Assembly (NCBI GenBank): GCA_000955875.1
Contig: JYOE01000029.1
Span: 1 to 64,000 of the forward strand
Source of the DNA: Terrabacter sp. 28
Lineage (GTDB): Bacteria; Actinomycetota; Actinomycetes; Actinomycetales; Dermatophilaceae
Direction: 5' to 3'
Length of the DNA stretch: 64,000 bases
The position numbers and the translations under genes were made by a program. Shown here piece after piece: positions 18,334 through 26,266 of this stretch. Below the pieces are notes generated by a model that worked only from the letters and a program-made list of their open reading frames with translations, made no database searches and had not been told where the DNA came from. How positions within the stretch are numbered: position 1 is the first letter of the stretch; the number at the start of each line of letters is the position of its first letter.

Positions 18334-19281
18334 TCAGTGCCGGGCGACGTGCTCGGCGATGACGAGGTCCTGCCACGCCATGCCGACGCTCTTGAAGACG
18401 TTCGGCCGGTCACCGGCTCGCCTGACCCGTCCGAGCACGACCTCCTGAAGGGTCTTCACGTCGTCCCAGTCGATCGCGCCCTGCGCGGCCGCGAGGATGA
18501 CGTCGCCGGCCTCCCGGTGGGCGGTGGTGATGTCCTCGACGACGACGAGGGAGCGTCCGAGCAGGCCGGAACCCAGCTCACGGCGGTGCGCCTCGTGCGA
18601 CCCGATCGCCACGACGCACGCGCCGTCGGCCACCCAGTCGTCGCCGAGCACCGGCGTGGCGGCGGACGTTGCCGTGACGACGACCTGCGCCTGCCGCACC
18701 GCGTCCTCGACCGCGGCGTCGTCGACGGTCAGGGCCCGCACGTCCAGCCGCCCGCTGCCCCTGAGGCTCGAGACCCGTTGGGCGGTGGACCGGGCGGCTT
18801 CGGAGCGCCGCCCCACGACCGTCACCGAGGCCGTATGCCGGATGGCGAGCAACGCCTCCACGTGACCGACGGCCTGCGGGCCCGTGCCGAAGACCACGGC
18901 TGCCTCGACCTCGGCCGGCGCCAGCGCGTCCATCGCGACCGCCGAGACGGCCGGCGTGCGCAGCGTCGTGACGGCGGAACCGTCGATGAGCACCGACGGG
19001 GTGAGGGTCTCGGCGTCCATCAGCACGTAGAGGGCCTGGATGCGCTCGAGGTCGCGCGCCGGGTTGCCGGGGGCGACGGACAGCACCTTGACTCCGGCCG
19101 ACCTGCGGCCGACGGACGGCATGAGGAGCAGCTGCCCCTCGCCTGCGGGCACCGCCTGACGCAGCGGGTCGGCGGAGGGGTCGAGGCCGTCGGCCAGCGC
19201 CTGCCGCACCAACCGCCGGGCGCGGTCGGGCGTCAGCGACCGGCGAACCGTGGCGGCGTCGACCCAGCGTGGTTGTGGCAT
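18334..19281 (-). CDS. Ornithine cyclodeaminase / mu-crystallin family protein
   Basis: This 315-residue protein has the family features: LLMPS near 52, KVLSVAPGNP near 65, a DGSAVTTLRTPAVSA segment near 99-113 that lies in the active site, and a Rossmann motif VVFGTGPQAVGH near 128. Members convert ornithine to proline or reduce imines such as ketimines and piperideine carboxylates. The substrate cannot be chosen. The ATG at 19281 is six bases behind a TAGAGT box, so the transcript is probably leaderless. Confidence 0.85.
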   Translation of the reverse strand: MPQPRWVDAATVRRSLTPDRARRLVRQALADGLDPSADPLRQAVPAGEGQLLLMPSVGRRSAGVKVLSVAPGNPARDLERIQALYVLMDAETLTPSVLIDGSAVTTLRTPAVSAVAMDALAPAEVEAAVVFGTGPQAVGHVEALLAIRHTASVTVVGRRSEAARSTAQRVSSLRGSGRLDVRALTVDDAAVEDAVRQAQVVVTATSAATPVLGDDWVADGACVVAIGSHEAHRRELGSGLLGRSLVVVEDITTAHREAGDVILAAAQGAIDWDDVKTLQEVVLGRVRRAGDRPNVFKSVGMAWQDLVIAEHVARH

Positions 19282-19287
19282 TGCTCG

Positions 19288-19293
19288 ACTCTA
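19288..19293 (-). promoter_or_regulatory. -10 box of a leaderless promoter
   Basis: TAGAGT on the minus strand ends six bases before the cyclodeaminase ATG at 19281. Confidence 0.5.
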
Positions 19294-19355
19294 GGGTGGC
19301 GCGACCGTCGGCGCGCTCGGGGGTGCTGCAGTGTCGTCGCCCGCCGGGGCGGCTC

Positions 19356-20057
19356 TCACGAGCGTGTGACCGGGACCGCCAGCACGACGCTGATGTGGTC
19401 GTACTCCTGCGAGGCCGCGTTCCACGAGCCGCTGCACGTCGCGAGCAGCAGCCGCTCGGGACCGCCGAAGTCGTAGAGGTGCTGCGTGGCGACCAGCCGG
19501 GGGTAGCCGCGGGCCGACTCGACCTCACGCCACACCTTCGCGATGCGGTAGGAGCAGACCGAGCCGTTGTCCTGGCGCAGCTGGACGAGCTGGCCCACCT
19601 GCACGCGCTCGGAGAAGTCCTCGTGGAAGATCGCGGAGCCGTTGCGGTACGTGTGCCCGTTGGTGAGCACGGTGCCGCGGCCCGACCCGGGTCTCGGGCC
19701 GTCCGCGTACCAGCCGGCATTCTTGCGGTTGCTGGGGTTTCCCAGCGGCGGACGCCCCGCGGCGTCACGCGGAGCGCTCTGGTCCAGGCCGATCCGTTCG
19801 AAGGTCGCGTCGACACCGAGCGCAGGCATGACGAGGCGCCGGGGCTCGCCCACGCGGCACGACGACCGGGCGGTCATGGGCGGCGAGGAGCGAGTTGCCG
19901 TCGACGGTGAGGGGGCCGGGTCGACGAGCGCGGGCCCCGTGGGCGCGGCCGCCTCGGGACCCGGTCCGGGCTGCGCCCTGAGGCTCGGCAGCAGCAGCGC
20001 GAGCCCCACCGCGACCAGGAGGGTCGCCAGCGTCCACCGCAGCCAGGCCCGTCTCAC
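19356..20057 (-). CDS. Class F-like sortase, copy 2
   Basis: This 233-residue protein has an N-terminal membrane segment (about 8-24), a Pro/Ser/Thr-rich linker to about 65 and a sortase domain very like copy 1 at 15991. The catalytic His is in LTNGHTYRNG near 134 and the Cys in LLLATCSG near 206. Between the Cys and the end there is no Arg at the expected strand: copy 1 has WDAAREEYDD where this copy has WNAASQEYDH. Activity may depend on another Arg or be reduced. It lies 66 bases behind the second KVWVCKYV substrate gene, repeating the substrate-sortase order of copy 1. Confidence 0.8.
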   Translation of the reverse strand: MRRAWLRWTLATLLVAVGLALLLPSLRAQPGPGPEAAAPTGPALVDPAPSPSTATRSSPPMTARSSCRVGEPRRLVMPALGVDATFERIGLDQSAPRDAAGRPPLGNPSNRKNAGWYADGPRPGSGRGTVLTNGHTYRNGSAIFHEDFSERVQVGQLVQLRQDNGSVCSYRIAKVWREVESARGYPRLVATQHLYDFGGPERLLLATCSGSWNAASQEYDHISVVLAVPVTRS

Positions 20058-20123
20058 CGGTTCGACATCCTCCCTGGTGCCCGGCCGCCGAGCCGGTCGG
20101 CGGCCGGGACTCGTGGGTGTGCG

Positions 20124-20927
20124 TCAGCCACGCGCGTGCTGCCGGCGGCGGCGCTCGGCCTCGGCCAGGGCGACGGCGATGCCGGCGCCGAGCAGACCGG
20201 GTCCGACGAGCAGGCCGATGGGCGTGCCGTCCCCGTCACCACCGGTGTCCGGTGCGCCGAGGCCCGGGACCGGGCCGGGGGTGCCCCCGTTGCCGCCGTT
20301 GTCGACGAAGCCGCCGTTGTCGACGACACCGCCGTTGTCACCGCCGCCGCCACCACCAGCAGGCGTCGTGGTGGTGGTCGTGGCCGGCACCGTGCTCGTC
20401 ATCGTCGTGGGCGGCACGGTGTGCGTCATCGTCGTGGGCGGCACGGTGTGCGTCGTGGTCGGAGGCTGGGTGTGCGTCGTCGTGGTCGGCGGCGGCGTGT
20501 GGGTCTTGGTAGGTGGCACCGTGTGGGTCTTCGTCGGAGGCGTCGTGTGGGTCTTGGTGGGCGGCTTGGTGTGGGTCGTGGTCGGCGGCGTGCCGGCCGG
20601 GCAGGCGCTCTTGCCGGGGTCGGTGCCGCCGATCTTGATGACGACGGACTTGTCGTGCGCATCGGAGAACCTGTCACCCACGTGCGGCGCAGACGCCTTG
20701 CCCGTCAGGGAGGCCCAGTCCACGTAGATCGGGTTCTTGCCCGCCTTCAGCACCTCGTTCTGGTGCGGCTTCTGCACGTACTTGCAGACCCAGACCTTGT
20801 GGGGGTCGGTCGGGGTGGCGGATGCGGCCCAGCCCGTGCCGAGGGCGACAGCCCCCGACAACGCGAGTCCTGATGCAGCGATGAACGTCAACGTCGTGCG
20901 CGGAAGCAGCACTGATCTCACAGCCAT
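20124..20927 (-). CDS. Putative sortase substrate with KVWVCKYV domain and repeat stalk, copy 2
   Basis: The 267-residue precursor has a signal peptide ending near ASA at about 36, then PHKVWVCKYVQKPHQNEVLK and KNPIYVDWASL, closely matching copy 1. A stalk of repeated PPTKTHT/PPTTTHT/PPTTMTHTV units (about 105-175) and a Gly/Asn-rich stretch (GGGGGGDNGGVVDNGG) follow. The C-terminal sorting signal is GAPDTGG, a hydrophobic segment and RRRRQ. The Thr/Pro stalk probably spans the cell wall and may be glycosylated. ATG at 20927 is chosen because a signal peptide begins there. Confidence 0.8.
   Translation of the reverse strand: MAVRSVLLPRTTLTFIAASGLALSGAVALGTGWAASATPTDPHKVWVCKYVQKPHQNEVLKAGKNPIYVDWASLTGKASAPHVGDRFSDAHDKSVVIKIGGTDPGKSACPAGTPPTTTHTKPPTKTHTTPPTKTHTVPPTKTHTPPPTTTTHTQPPTTTHTVPPTTMTHTVPPTTMTSTVPATTTTTTPAGGGGGGDNGGVVDNGGFVDNGGNGGTPGPVPGLGAPDTGGDGDGTPIGLLVGPGLLGAGIAVALAEAERRRRQHARG
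20395..20590 (-). repeat. In-gene tandem repeats coding the Pro/Thr stalk
   Basis: Degenerate 21- and 27-base units encode PPTKTHT and MTHTVPPTT repeats. Two adjacent 27-base units around 20405-20458 are nearly identical. Copy number could vary between strains. Confidence 0.75.
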
Positions 20928-21276
20928 GTCGTGTTTTCCCCTTGTCTTCGTGGTGGCGCCTCGTTGCCCCCGAGCGCCCTGACCCCGAGTCCTTGGACCA
21001 TAAGCACAGGTGCGTCCGCGATAGAGGCTTAGGGTGAAGCAATTTCGTTGCCGCACAAGCGAATTGGGTCGCTATCCACCTAAATGACTCGAATGTCACC
21101 GGGCCTGAAGTCCCGCGCGGAAGCATGCGACGGGCCCTCGGGCGGTCGAGCGAGGGGCATCCGGCGACGGGCTCGGCGGCGGGCTGTGTGCGTGCCCAGC
21201 GGGGCTGGTCGTACGCTCGACAGGTCGTCCACACCCCGGGCGGCAGCCGTCAGCGACGACACGAAGTCAGGACACC
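20928..21276. other. 349-base non-coding gap between divergent genes
   Basis: This gap lies between the second sortase substrate gene (-) and sdaA (+). The 20990-21100 part is clearly less GC-rich than its surroundings and probably holds the substrate promoter. It contains an imperfect inverted repeat (CAATTTCG at 21040-21047, CGAATTG at 21060-21066). I see no riboswitch signature, in particular none of the glycine riboswitch, and no convincing small gene. Confidence 0.5.
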
Positions 21277-22650
21277 ATGGCGCTCAGCGTTTTCGATCTG
21301 TTCTCGGTCGGTATCGGGCCGTCGAGCTCGCACACCGTGGGGCCGATGCGGGCGGCGGAGATGTTCGCTCAGCGCCTGCGGGAGGACGGCGTGCTGGAGC
21401 GGGTGGCTCGGGTGCGCTCGCAGCTGTTCGGGTCGTTGGGGGCGACGGGGCACGGGCACGGCAGCGACAAGGCGGTGCTGCTCGGGTTGACGGGGGAGCG
21501 GCCCGAGTCGTGTGACCCGCGGGCGGTCGAGGGCCGGTTGGCGCAGATCCGGGCGAGCAAGCGTGTGTCGCTGTTGGGGGTGCACGAGATCGCGTTCGTC
21601 GAGGACGAGGACCTGGTGCTGCACCGGCGCAAGACGCTGCCGGTGCACCCGAACGGCATGACGTTCACCGCGCTCGACGCCGGCGGGCAGGTGCTCGCGG
21701 AGCGCACCTACTACTCCGTCGGCGGTGGCTTCGTCGTCGGAGGCGACGCGGATGGCGAGACGAAGATCGTCGCCGACTCGACACCGGTCGCCCATCCGTT
21801 CCGCACGGGTGACGAGCTGCTGGCGCACTGCAAGGAGACCGGCAAGTCGATCTCGCGGATCATGCTGGAGAACGAGCTCTCGTGGCGCACCGAGCAGGAG
21901 GTGCGTGACGGCCTGCTCGAGATCTGGCGCGTGATGAAGGAGTGCGTGCGCAACGGCATCGACACCGAGGGCGTGCTGCCCGGCGGGCTGCGGGTGCGGC
22001 GGCGCGCCCCCGAGCTGGCCCGCCGCCTGCGCCTGGAGGCCACGAGCGACGACCCGCTGCGCGGCATGGACTGGATCACGCTGTACGCATTGGCCGTGAA
22101 CGAGGAGAACGCCTCGGGCGGCCGTGTCGTCACCGCTCCGACCAACGGCGCGGCCGGCATCATCCCGGCGGTGCTGCACTACTACGCGAACTTCGTCAAC
22201 GGCGCGGACCGCGACGGCATCGTGCGCTTCCTGCTGACGGCGGGTGCGATCGGGGTCATCTACAAGGAGACGGCCTCGATCTCCGGGGCCGAGGTCGGCT
22301 GTCAGGGCGAGGTGGGTTCGGCCTGCTCCATGGCGGCCGGCGCCATGGCGGCCGTCATGGGCGGCACCCCGGAGCAGGTGGAGAACGCGGCCGAGATCGG
22401 GATGGAGCACAACCTGGGCCTGACGTGCGACCCGGTCGGTGGTCTGGTGCAGATCCCGTGCATCGAACGCAACGCGATCGCCTCGGTCAAGGCCATCACG
22501 GCCGCCCGCACGGCCATGCGCGGGGACGGGTCGCACGTCGTGTCCCTGGACAAGGTCATCAAGACGATGCGCGAGACGGGCGCCGACATGAAGGTCAAGT
22601 ACAAGGAGACCGCCCGCGGCGGCCTGGCCGTCAACGTCATCGAGTGCTGA
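21277..22650 (+). CDS. sdaA: L-serine ammonia-lyase (iron-sulfur L-serine dehydratase)
   Basis: This 457-residue single-chain enzyme converts L-serine to pyruvate and ammonia. The N-terminal part carries GIGPSSSHTVGPM at residues 12-24. The C-terminal part holds the [4Fe-4S] cluster cysteines in GCQGEVGSACSMAAG near 338-350 and CDPVGGLVQIPC near 386-397. The length matches bacterial one-gene SdaA/TdcG enzymes, with alpha and beta domains fused. No neighbour is functionally linked; it ends at a long hairpin. Confidence 0.93.
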   Translation: MALSVFDLFSVGIGPSSSHTVGPMRAAEMFAQRLREDGVLERVARVRSQLFGSLGATGHGHGSDKAVLLGLTGERPESCDPRAVEGRLAQIRASKRVSLLGVHEIAFVEDEDLVLHRRKTLPVHPNGMTFTALDAGGQVLAERTYYSVGGGFVVGGDADGETKIVADSTPVAHPFRTGDELLAHCKETGKSISRIMLENELSWRTEQEVRDGLLEIWRVMKECVRNGIDTEGVLPGGLRVRRRAPELARRLRLEATSDDPLRGMDWITLYALAVNEENASGGRVVTAPTNGAAGIIPAVLHYYANFVNGADRDGIVRFLLTAGAIGVIYKETASISGAEVGCQGEVGSACSMAAGAMAAVMGGTPEQVENAAEIGMEHNLGLTCDPVGGLVQIPCIERNAIASVKAITAARTAMRGDGSHVVSLDKVIKTMRETGADMKVKYKETARGGLAVNVIEC

Positions 22651-22697
22651 AACCCCGTGGGCACGCGAGCCCGCCCTGACCCCGCCACGCCCACCCT

Positions 22698-22768
22698 GCA
22701 ACACACCCGGTAGCGGTCAACCGCGCAGGATTGCAGCACCGCGGCCTGACCGTTGTCGGGTGTGTTGC
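22698..22768. terminator. Long branched hairpin between convergent genes
   Basis: GCAACACACCCG (22698-22709) pairs perfectly with 22757-22768, and the stem continues inward with mismatches (GGTAGCGGTCA against TGACCGTTGTC). A small inner hairpin GCGGTCAACCGC is also possible. It separates sdaA from the convergent ABC transporter operon. Confidence 0.65.
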
Positions 22769-22813
22769 CGAGGGGGACGACGACGGCCGGGGGTCCCGTG
22801 GAGCAGGTGGAGG

Positions 22814-23977
22814 TCACATGGCGCGGGCGAGGCTGCGCCGCAGGGCCCACGCGCCGACGGCCAGCGCGGCGACGGCCATCGCCGTGAGCACCCCGAGCTG
22901 CGGCAGCACGTCGACGAGCGTGCCGTCGCGGCGCTGGATCTCGGCGAAGGCCTCGTAGGCCCACGCGTGCGGTGTCACGTGGGCGACCCCGCGCAACGTG
23001 TCGCTGAACACCTCGAGCGGAACCATGCCGCCGCCGAGACCGGCGAGCACCAGGCCCAGGCCGACCCCGAGCCCACCTGCCGCGCCCTCGTTGTCGACGA
23101 GCGACCCGAGCACCATGGCGAGCCCGGCCGACACGGCACCGAAGACGAGCAGCACGAGACCGGTGAGCCAGAGGTTCCCCCAGTCGACGCCGAAGAGCAC
23201 CGACGTCGCGACGACGATGTAGATGCCCTGCGCGAGAGCGATGACGAGCCGACCCCCGGCCTGGCCGAGCAGCACCTGGGCCGACGAGACGGGCGCCGCC
23301 ATCGTGCGGGCGATGACGCCGTGGCGCCGCGCCTGGATGAGGGTCGCCGAGCCGGCGAGCGACGTGAGGAACGTGAAGAGCAGCAGCTGGGACGCCGCGC
23401 CGACGTCGAACTGGCCGACACCCTGGAACTCGCGGGCCAGCGCGTCGACGTTCTCCACGCGCGTCGCCGGCCCGGTCACCTGGTCGCGCGCCGCATCCAC
23501 GGCTGCCCGGGCTGCCGGCGCGGCGACCCCACGCCCGGTGAGCGCGGCGAGCTGGGCCTGGTCGAGCTGGAGGACGTCGACCGCTCCGCGCACGCGCTGC
23601 TGCACGGCGAGGGCATTGCTCGCCGAGCCGGGGACGACCTCGAGGGTGACAGGTCGTCCTGCGGCGAAGGCGGCGCCCGCGCCGTCGGGCACGAGCACCG
23701 CGACGGCCGCCCGGCCCCGCGACACCTGCTCGAGCACGTCCTCGCGCGAGCCGCTCGTGACCACCAGCCCGTCCGACTCCAGCTGCGTCGTCAGGGCGGC
23801 CACCATCGCACCGCTCTCACCGGCGACGGCGACCTTGCCCGCCGTCGCTCCGCTGCCGAACTGCGCACCGATGACGAGCACGAGCACGAGCGGGAAGATG
23901 AAGACGAAGAAGAGGTTCGAACGGTCGCGCAGGAAGCGCCGCAGCTCGGCGGTGACGATGGCGAGCACGGGCCTCAC
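22814..23977 (-). CDS. ABC-2 type transporter permease
   Basis: This 387-residue membrane protein has one N-terminal transmembrane helix (FFVFIFPLVLVLVIG near 23-37), a large external domain to about 190 and a cluster of five or so helices in the C-terminal half. This is the ABC-2 layout of drug, lipid or polymer exporters. Its ATG overlaps the upstream permease stop by four bases. It is the last gene of a three-gene operon with a second permease and an ATPase. Confidence 0.85.
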   Translation of the reverse strand: MRPVLAIVTAELRRFLRDRSNLFFVFIFPLVLVLVIGAQFGSGATAGKVAVAGESGAMVAALTTQLESDGLVVTSGSREDVLEQVSRGRAAVAVLVPDGAGAAFAAGRPVTLEVVPGSASNALAVQQRVRGAVDVLQLDQAQLAALTGRGVAAPAARAAVDAARDQVTGPATRVENVDALAREFQGVGQFDVGAASQLLLFTFLTSLAGSATLIQARRHGVIARTMAAPVSSAQVLLGQAGGRLVIALAQGIYIVVATSVLFGVDWGNLWLTGLVLLVFGAVSAGLAMVLGSLVDNEGAAGGLGVGLGLVLAGLGGGMVPLEVFSDTLRGVAHVTPHAWAYEAFAEIQRRDGTLVDVLPQLGVLTAMAVAALAVGAWALRRSLARAM

Positions 23978-25155
23978 AGCGCGTCCCCCCGGTCCGGCAC
24001 CACGCGCGAGACGCCGACCATGGCCACCGCGAAGACGAGGAGGACCAGCACCGGCACGCCGATGTCGCCGACGCCTCCGCCGCCGGAGGTGATGCCGAGC
24101 CCGCGGATGAAGGCTCCCACCGGGTTCGCGTCGAGCAGGGTGCCGAGCACGCCCCCGGCGTTGAGTGGGAAGAATGCGCCTCCGGCGATGCCGAGCACGA
24201 GGGCCACGATGGACTGCGCGACGTTCGACTGCTCCGCGGTGCGTGCGATCCGCGCGATGACGAACGTGATCGAGGTGCCTGCCGTGACGGCGCAGAGCAC
24301 GAGCACCGCCACCGCGAGCGGCGACCCGAAGTCGACGTCGAAGAGCAGGCTGCCCGCGGTCAGCAGCACGGTGGTCGCGACGACGCCGAGGATGAAGCTG
24401 ACCAGGGCCTTGGCCGCCACGATCAGCCCGGGGCGCATCGGCATGGAGCGCAACCGCGCAAGGGTGCCCTGCTCGCGCTCGTTGACGAGGCCGAGCACAC
24501 CGAACCCGACCGTGAAGAGCAGGAAGAGTCCGGCCTGGCCGGCGACGAGCGCCCCTGTCGTGGAGAGCTGCTCGTCGGACGCCCGACCCTCCGTGAGGGC
24601 GATCGTCGGCAACGAGGTGGCGACCTCCCGGCCGATGGCGGCCAGGTCGGAGGCCGGCAAGCCGACCCTGCCTGCGGCCGTCGCGGCCACCGTGGCCGCG
24701 CGGTAGCGGTCGACGGTCCCGGTCACGACCGAGATGACGACGTCGTTCTCGATGCCGCCGCCCCCGTCGACCACGGTGACGTCCTTCGGAGCGCCCTGCA
24801 GCAGCGCCGCCCCGAAGCCGTCGGGCACGGTCAGCCCGAGGTCCGCCTCGTCACCGGCCACCAGCCCGCGCACGTCCGAGGGCGAGACCGGCCGCACCCT
24901 GACGTCGAAGCCACCGACGCCGTCGATGTCACCGAGCGAGCGCAGCGTGCCGACGAGGCTCTGCCCCGCCTCGTCGCCGACGGGCACGGAGACGGCGACG
25001 GTGACCGGCGTCAGGTCGCGGCTCAGGAGATTGCCGATGACGAGGTTGAGCACACCCATCAGGGCCAGCGGCACCGCGATGCCGAAGATGAAGACCGACT
25101 TGTCGCGGGCCCGCTGCCGCAGGTCCGAGATCGCCATGGTCCAGAGCGGGCGCAT
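23974..25155 (-). CDS. ABC-2 type transporter permease
   Basis: This 393-residue permease has the same topology as its neighbour: an N-terminal helix near 22-42 (FGIAVPLALMGVLNLVIGNL), a large external loop and a C-terminal helix bundle, with NEREQGTLARLRSMP near 225 marking the coupling region. The two permeases probably form a heterodimer served by the ATPase encoded 10 bases upstream. Substrate unknown; such daunorubicin/YhgE-like exporters often move hydrophobic drugs or lipids. Confidence 0.85.
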   Translation of the reverse strand: MRPLWTMAISDLRQRARDKSVFIFGIAVPLALMGVLNLVIGNLLSRDLTPVTVAVSVPVGDEAGQSLVGTLRSLGDIDGVGGFDVRVRPVSPSDVRGLVAGDEADLGLTVPDGFGAALLQGAPKDVTVVDGGGGIENDVVISVVTGTVDRYRAATVAATAAGRVGLPASDLAAIGREVATSLPTIALTEGRASDEQLSTTGALVAGQAGLFLLFTVGFGVLGLVNEREQGTLARLRSMPMRPGLIVAAKALVSFILGVVATTVLLTAGSLLFDVDFGSPLAVAVLVLCAVTAGTSITFVIARIARTAEQSNVAQSIVALVLGIAGGAFFPLNAGGVLGTLLDANPVGAFIRGLGITSGGGGVGDIGVPVLVLLVFAVAMVGVSRVVPDRGDAL

Positions 25156-25165
25156 CGTCTCGTCC

Positions 25166-26140
25166 TCAGTCCCGCAGGGCCTTGCCGGTGAGGTGCAGGA
25201 AGACGGACTCGAGGTCGGGCCGGGTGATCTCGACGTCGGCGAGGCTCATCCCCGCGTCCGTGGCCCGGGTGACGACCTGCGCGACCGCGCTCGGCGCGTC
25301 ACCGACGGTGAGGCGCAGCTCGCGCCGGTCGACGTCGACCTGCGACACCGACGGCAGGGCCCGCAGCGCCTCGGCGGCGGCGTGCGTGTCGCCCGTGCCG
25401 GAGAGCCGGATGTGGTCGACGGCCCCGGTGAGGCGGACGAGCTCGTCGCGGGTCCCCTCCGCCTGCAGGACGCCGCTGTCGATGATGCCGATCCGGTCGC
25501 AGAGGCGCTCGGCCTCCTCCATGTAGTGCGTCGTGTAGAGCACGGCCATGCCCTCGACCGACAGCCGCTCGACCGACTCGAGGATCTGGTTGCGTGACTG
25601 CGGGTCCACTCCCACCGTCGGTTCGTCGAGGATGAGCAGCGTGGGCCGGTGGAGCAGGCCGATCCCGATGTTGAGCCGGCGCTTCATGCCGCCGGAGTAC
25701 TCCTTGGTCGGGTCCTTCGCGCGCCCGGTGAGGCCGATGAGCTCGGTGACCTCGGCGACGCGGGCCGTGAGCTGCGGTCCGGTCATCCCCTGGAGCCGGC
25801 CGAAGAGCACGAGGTTCTCACGGGCCGTGAGCTCGGGGTAGACGGCGAGGTCCTGCGGCACGAGGCCGATGTGGCGCTTGGGCGCGACGGCCGTGCGGCC
25901 CATCTGCTCGCCTGCGACGGTCACGGTGCCCTCGTCGGGCGCGATGAGCCCCGCGACCATCGAGATGATCGTCGTCTTGCCGGCGCCGTTGGGGCCCAGC
26001 AGGCCGTACGTCTCGCCCGCGGCGATGCGGAACGAGACCCCGTCGACGGCGGTCAGGTCACCGAACCGGCGTACGAGGTGGTCGACGACGAGCACGTCGC
26101 CGCGTCCTGTCGGCTCCGCTGTGGCCCCGTCCGTCCGCAT
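25166..26140 (-). CDS. ABC transporter ATP-binding protein
   Basis: This 324-residue ATPase has Walker A LLGPNGAGKTT near 49-58, signature YSGGMKRR near 148 and Walker B LLILDEPTVGVDP near 168, with a C-terminal regulatory extension as in DrrA-like proteins. It drives the two ABC-2 permeases encoded downstream. ATG at 26140 is preferred because GGAGGG lies just upstream; a GTG 27 codons earlier would add a sequence that looks like promoter DNA rather than protein. Confidence 0.88.
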   Translation of the reverse strand: MRTDGATAEPTGRGDVLVVDHLVRRFGDLTAVDGVSFRIAAGETYGLLGPNGAGKTTIISMVAGLIAPDEGTVTVAGEQMGRTAVAPKRHIGLVPQDLAVYPELTARENLVLFGRLQGMTGPQLTARVAEVTELIGLTGRAKDPTKEYSGGMKRRLNIGIGLLHRPTLLILDEPTVGVDPQSRNQILESVERLSVEGMAVLYTTHYMEEAERLCDRIGIIDSGVLQAEGTRDELVRLTGAVDHIRLSGTGDTHAAAEALRALPSVSQVDVDRRELRLTVGDAPSAVAQVVTRATDAGMSLADVEITRPDLESVFLHLTGKALRD

Positions 26141-26266
26141 GACGCCCTCCGCCCCGCTCGTCGACGCTTCCACTACCGAGCGTAGGAGAGTCACCGTGGC
26201 GGCACCCGGGACATCCGTCACCCATCCCCGTGAGGTTCGACACCAGCGACGAGGTTGCCGGGGGCG

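Noticed and set aside
20395..20590. CRISPR-like repeats
   Set aside because: The repeats are degenerate, in frame, without unique spacers, and encode a Pro/Thr stalk.
21060..21276. Glycine or other riboswitch before sdaA
   Set aside because: I could not find the conserved stems or core sequences; the region is simply GC-rich leader DNA.
26141..26221. An N-terminal extension of the ABC ATPase starting at GTG 26221
   Set aside because: The added residues are not ATPase-like, and GGAGGG directly precedes the ATG at 26140.
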